A model generated the notes under the pieces. The model worked only from the letters and a program-made list of their open reading frames with translations. It made no database searches and was not told the origin of the DNA. A stretch of 64,000 bases of DNA from contig CAVQNU010000034.1 of the NCBI GenBank assembly GCA_963714255.1, forward strand, positions 62,001 through 126,000, written 5' to 3'. The position numbers and the translations under genes were made by a program. Source of the DNA: Rhodovastum sp963714255 (lineage in GTDB: Bacteria > Pseudomonadota > Alphaproteobacteria > Acetobacterales > Acetobacteraceae). Below are positions 63,664 to 64,000 of this stretch, one piece after another (the first letter of the stretch is position 1; each line of letters starts with the position of its first letter).

Positions 63664-64000
63664 AGGCGGTCGGCCTGCTCGGTCGCCGCGGTGATGGCCG
63701 CTTCGATGCGTGGCAGCGCCACCTCGGCGCCGTCGCCGGGCACGGCGATCGGTTCGCCGCAGACGATCACGCCGCGGCCGAACGGCAATGGCAGCACCAT
63801 GCGGTCCCAGCTGGGCAGCATCCACCGCCGCGACGTTTGCGCCGCGCAAGGCAGCACCGGAATGCCGGAGCGCGCGGCCAGTTGCGCCACCCCCGGGGCG
63901 GCGACCCGGCGCGGCCCGCGCGGCCCGTCCGGGGTGATGACCACGTGGTCACCTGCCTGCAGCACACCGAGCAAGGTCCGCGCGCCGGCGGCGCCACCGC
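63654..64000 (-). CDS. Lysophospholipid acyltransferase-like protein (DUF374), 5' truncated by the window edge
   Basis: The C-terminal ~115 residues of a DUF374/PlsC-like protein. The visible part has GDHVVITPDGPRGPRRVAAPGVAQLA and GIPVLPCAAQTSRRWMLPSWDRM, the substrate-site pattern of this family, which is commonly encoded just before waaA and lpxK. Its start lies beyond 64000. It probably acts on lipid A or a phospholipid. It shares ten bases with waaA. Confidence 0.85.
   Translation of the reverse strand, partial: GGAAGARTLLGVLQAGDHVVITPDGPRGPRRVAAPGVAQLAARSGIPVLPCAAQTSRRWMLPSWDRMVLPLPFGRGVIVCGEPIAVPGDGAEVALPRIEAAITAATEQADRLCV

Overview
This window is GC-rich DNA from a Gram-negative alphaproteobacterium. 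The best indication is the block RNase D - kdsD - lptCAB - rpoN - hpf, which is typical of that class. A dispersed palindromic repeat and the gene content suggest Rhodospirillales/Acetobacteraceae, but that placement is inference. The metabolism shown is versatile: oxygen-sensitive aromatic degradation, ferredoxin-linked 2-oxoacid oxidation, hydrogen uptake, periplasmic sugar oxidation and peroxide defence.

Layout. 0-6.4 kb: crotonase, SDR and the three subunits of 4-hydroxybenzoyl-CoA reductase (hcrCAB), facing a phenylacetate-CoA ligase. 6.5-10 kb: oxyR and katG, divergent, with a readable OxyR site between them. 10.4-12.8 kb: HU-like protein, a membrane protein, a lipocalin and an NnrU-like protein. 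12.9-15.3 kb: CoA-transferase and acyl-CoA dehydrogenase. 15.4-20 kb: a LuxR-type response regulator and a 1231-residue hybrid histidine kinase. 20.4-26.2 kb: radC, an RpfF-like DSF synthase and uvrA. 26.3-33.2 kb: tRNA-Thr and the LPS-export/sigma-54 block. 33.3-40.4 kb: DUF1178, grxC, comF, DUF2252, a sugar dehydrogenase, an acyl-CoA synthetase and small envelope proteins. 40.3-45.7 kb: a five-gene 2-oxoacid:ferredoxin oxidoreductase cluster. 46.3-48.3 kb: two tandem copies of an unrecognised two-gene membrane-protein unit. 48.4-50.8 kb: acyl-CoA dehydrogenase divergent from a phosphotransferase. 51-59.1 kb: the [NiFe]-hydrogenase accessory operon hupGHIJK-hypABCDE plus its NtrC-type regulator. 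59.3-64 kb: an enolase-superfamily protein and lipid A/Kdo genes.

How the parts may work together. 4-Hydroxybenzoyl-CoA reductase needs reduced ferredoxin, which the kor/ior enzymes could supply. The hydrogenase regulator should use the sigma-54 encoded in the same window. KdsD, LptABC, WaaA, LpxK and the acyltransferases all build or move lipopolysaccharide.

Two features cut across the window. First, a palindromic repeat with a CCAGGGC-AGA-GCCCTGG core sits in at least ten gene ends and probably acts as a terminator; one copy supplies the stop codon of a gene. Second, six otherwise intact genes (CoA-transferase, uvrA, iorA, phosphotransferase, hydrogenase regulator, hypA) are each broken by one or two extra bases that lengthen a short run of identical bases. 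This looks more like base-calling error than six real pseudogenes. Positions are given so that each can be checked.
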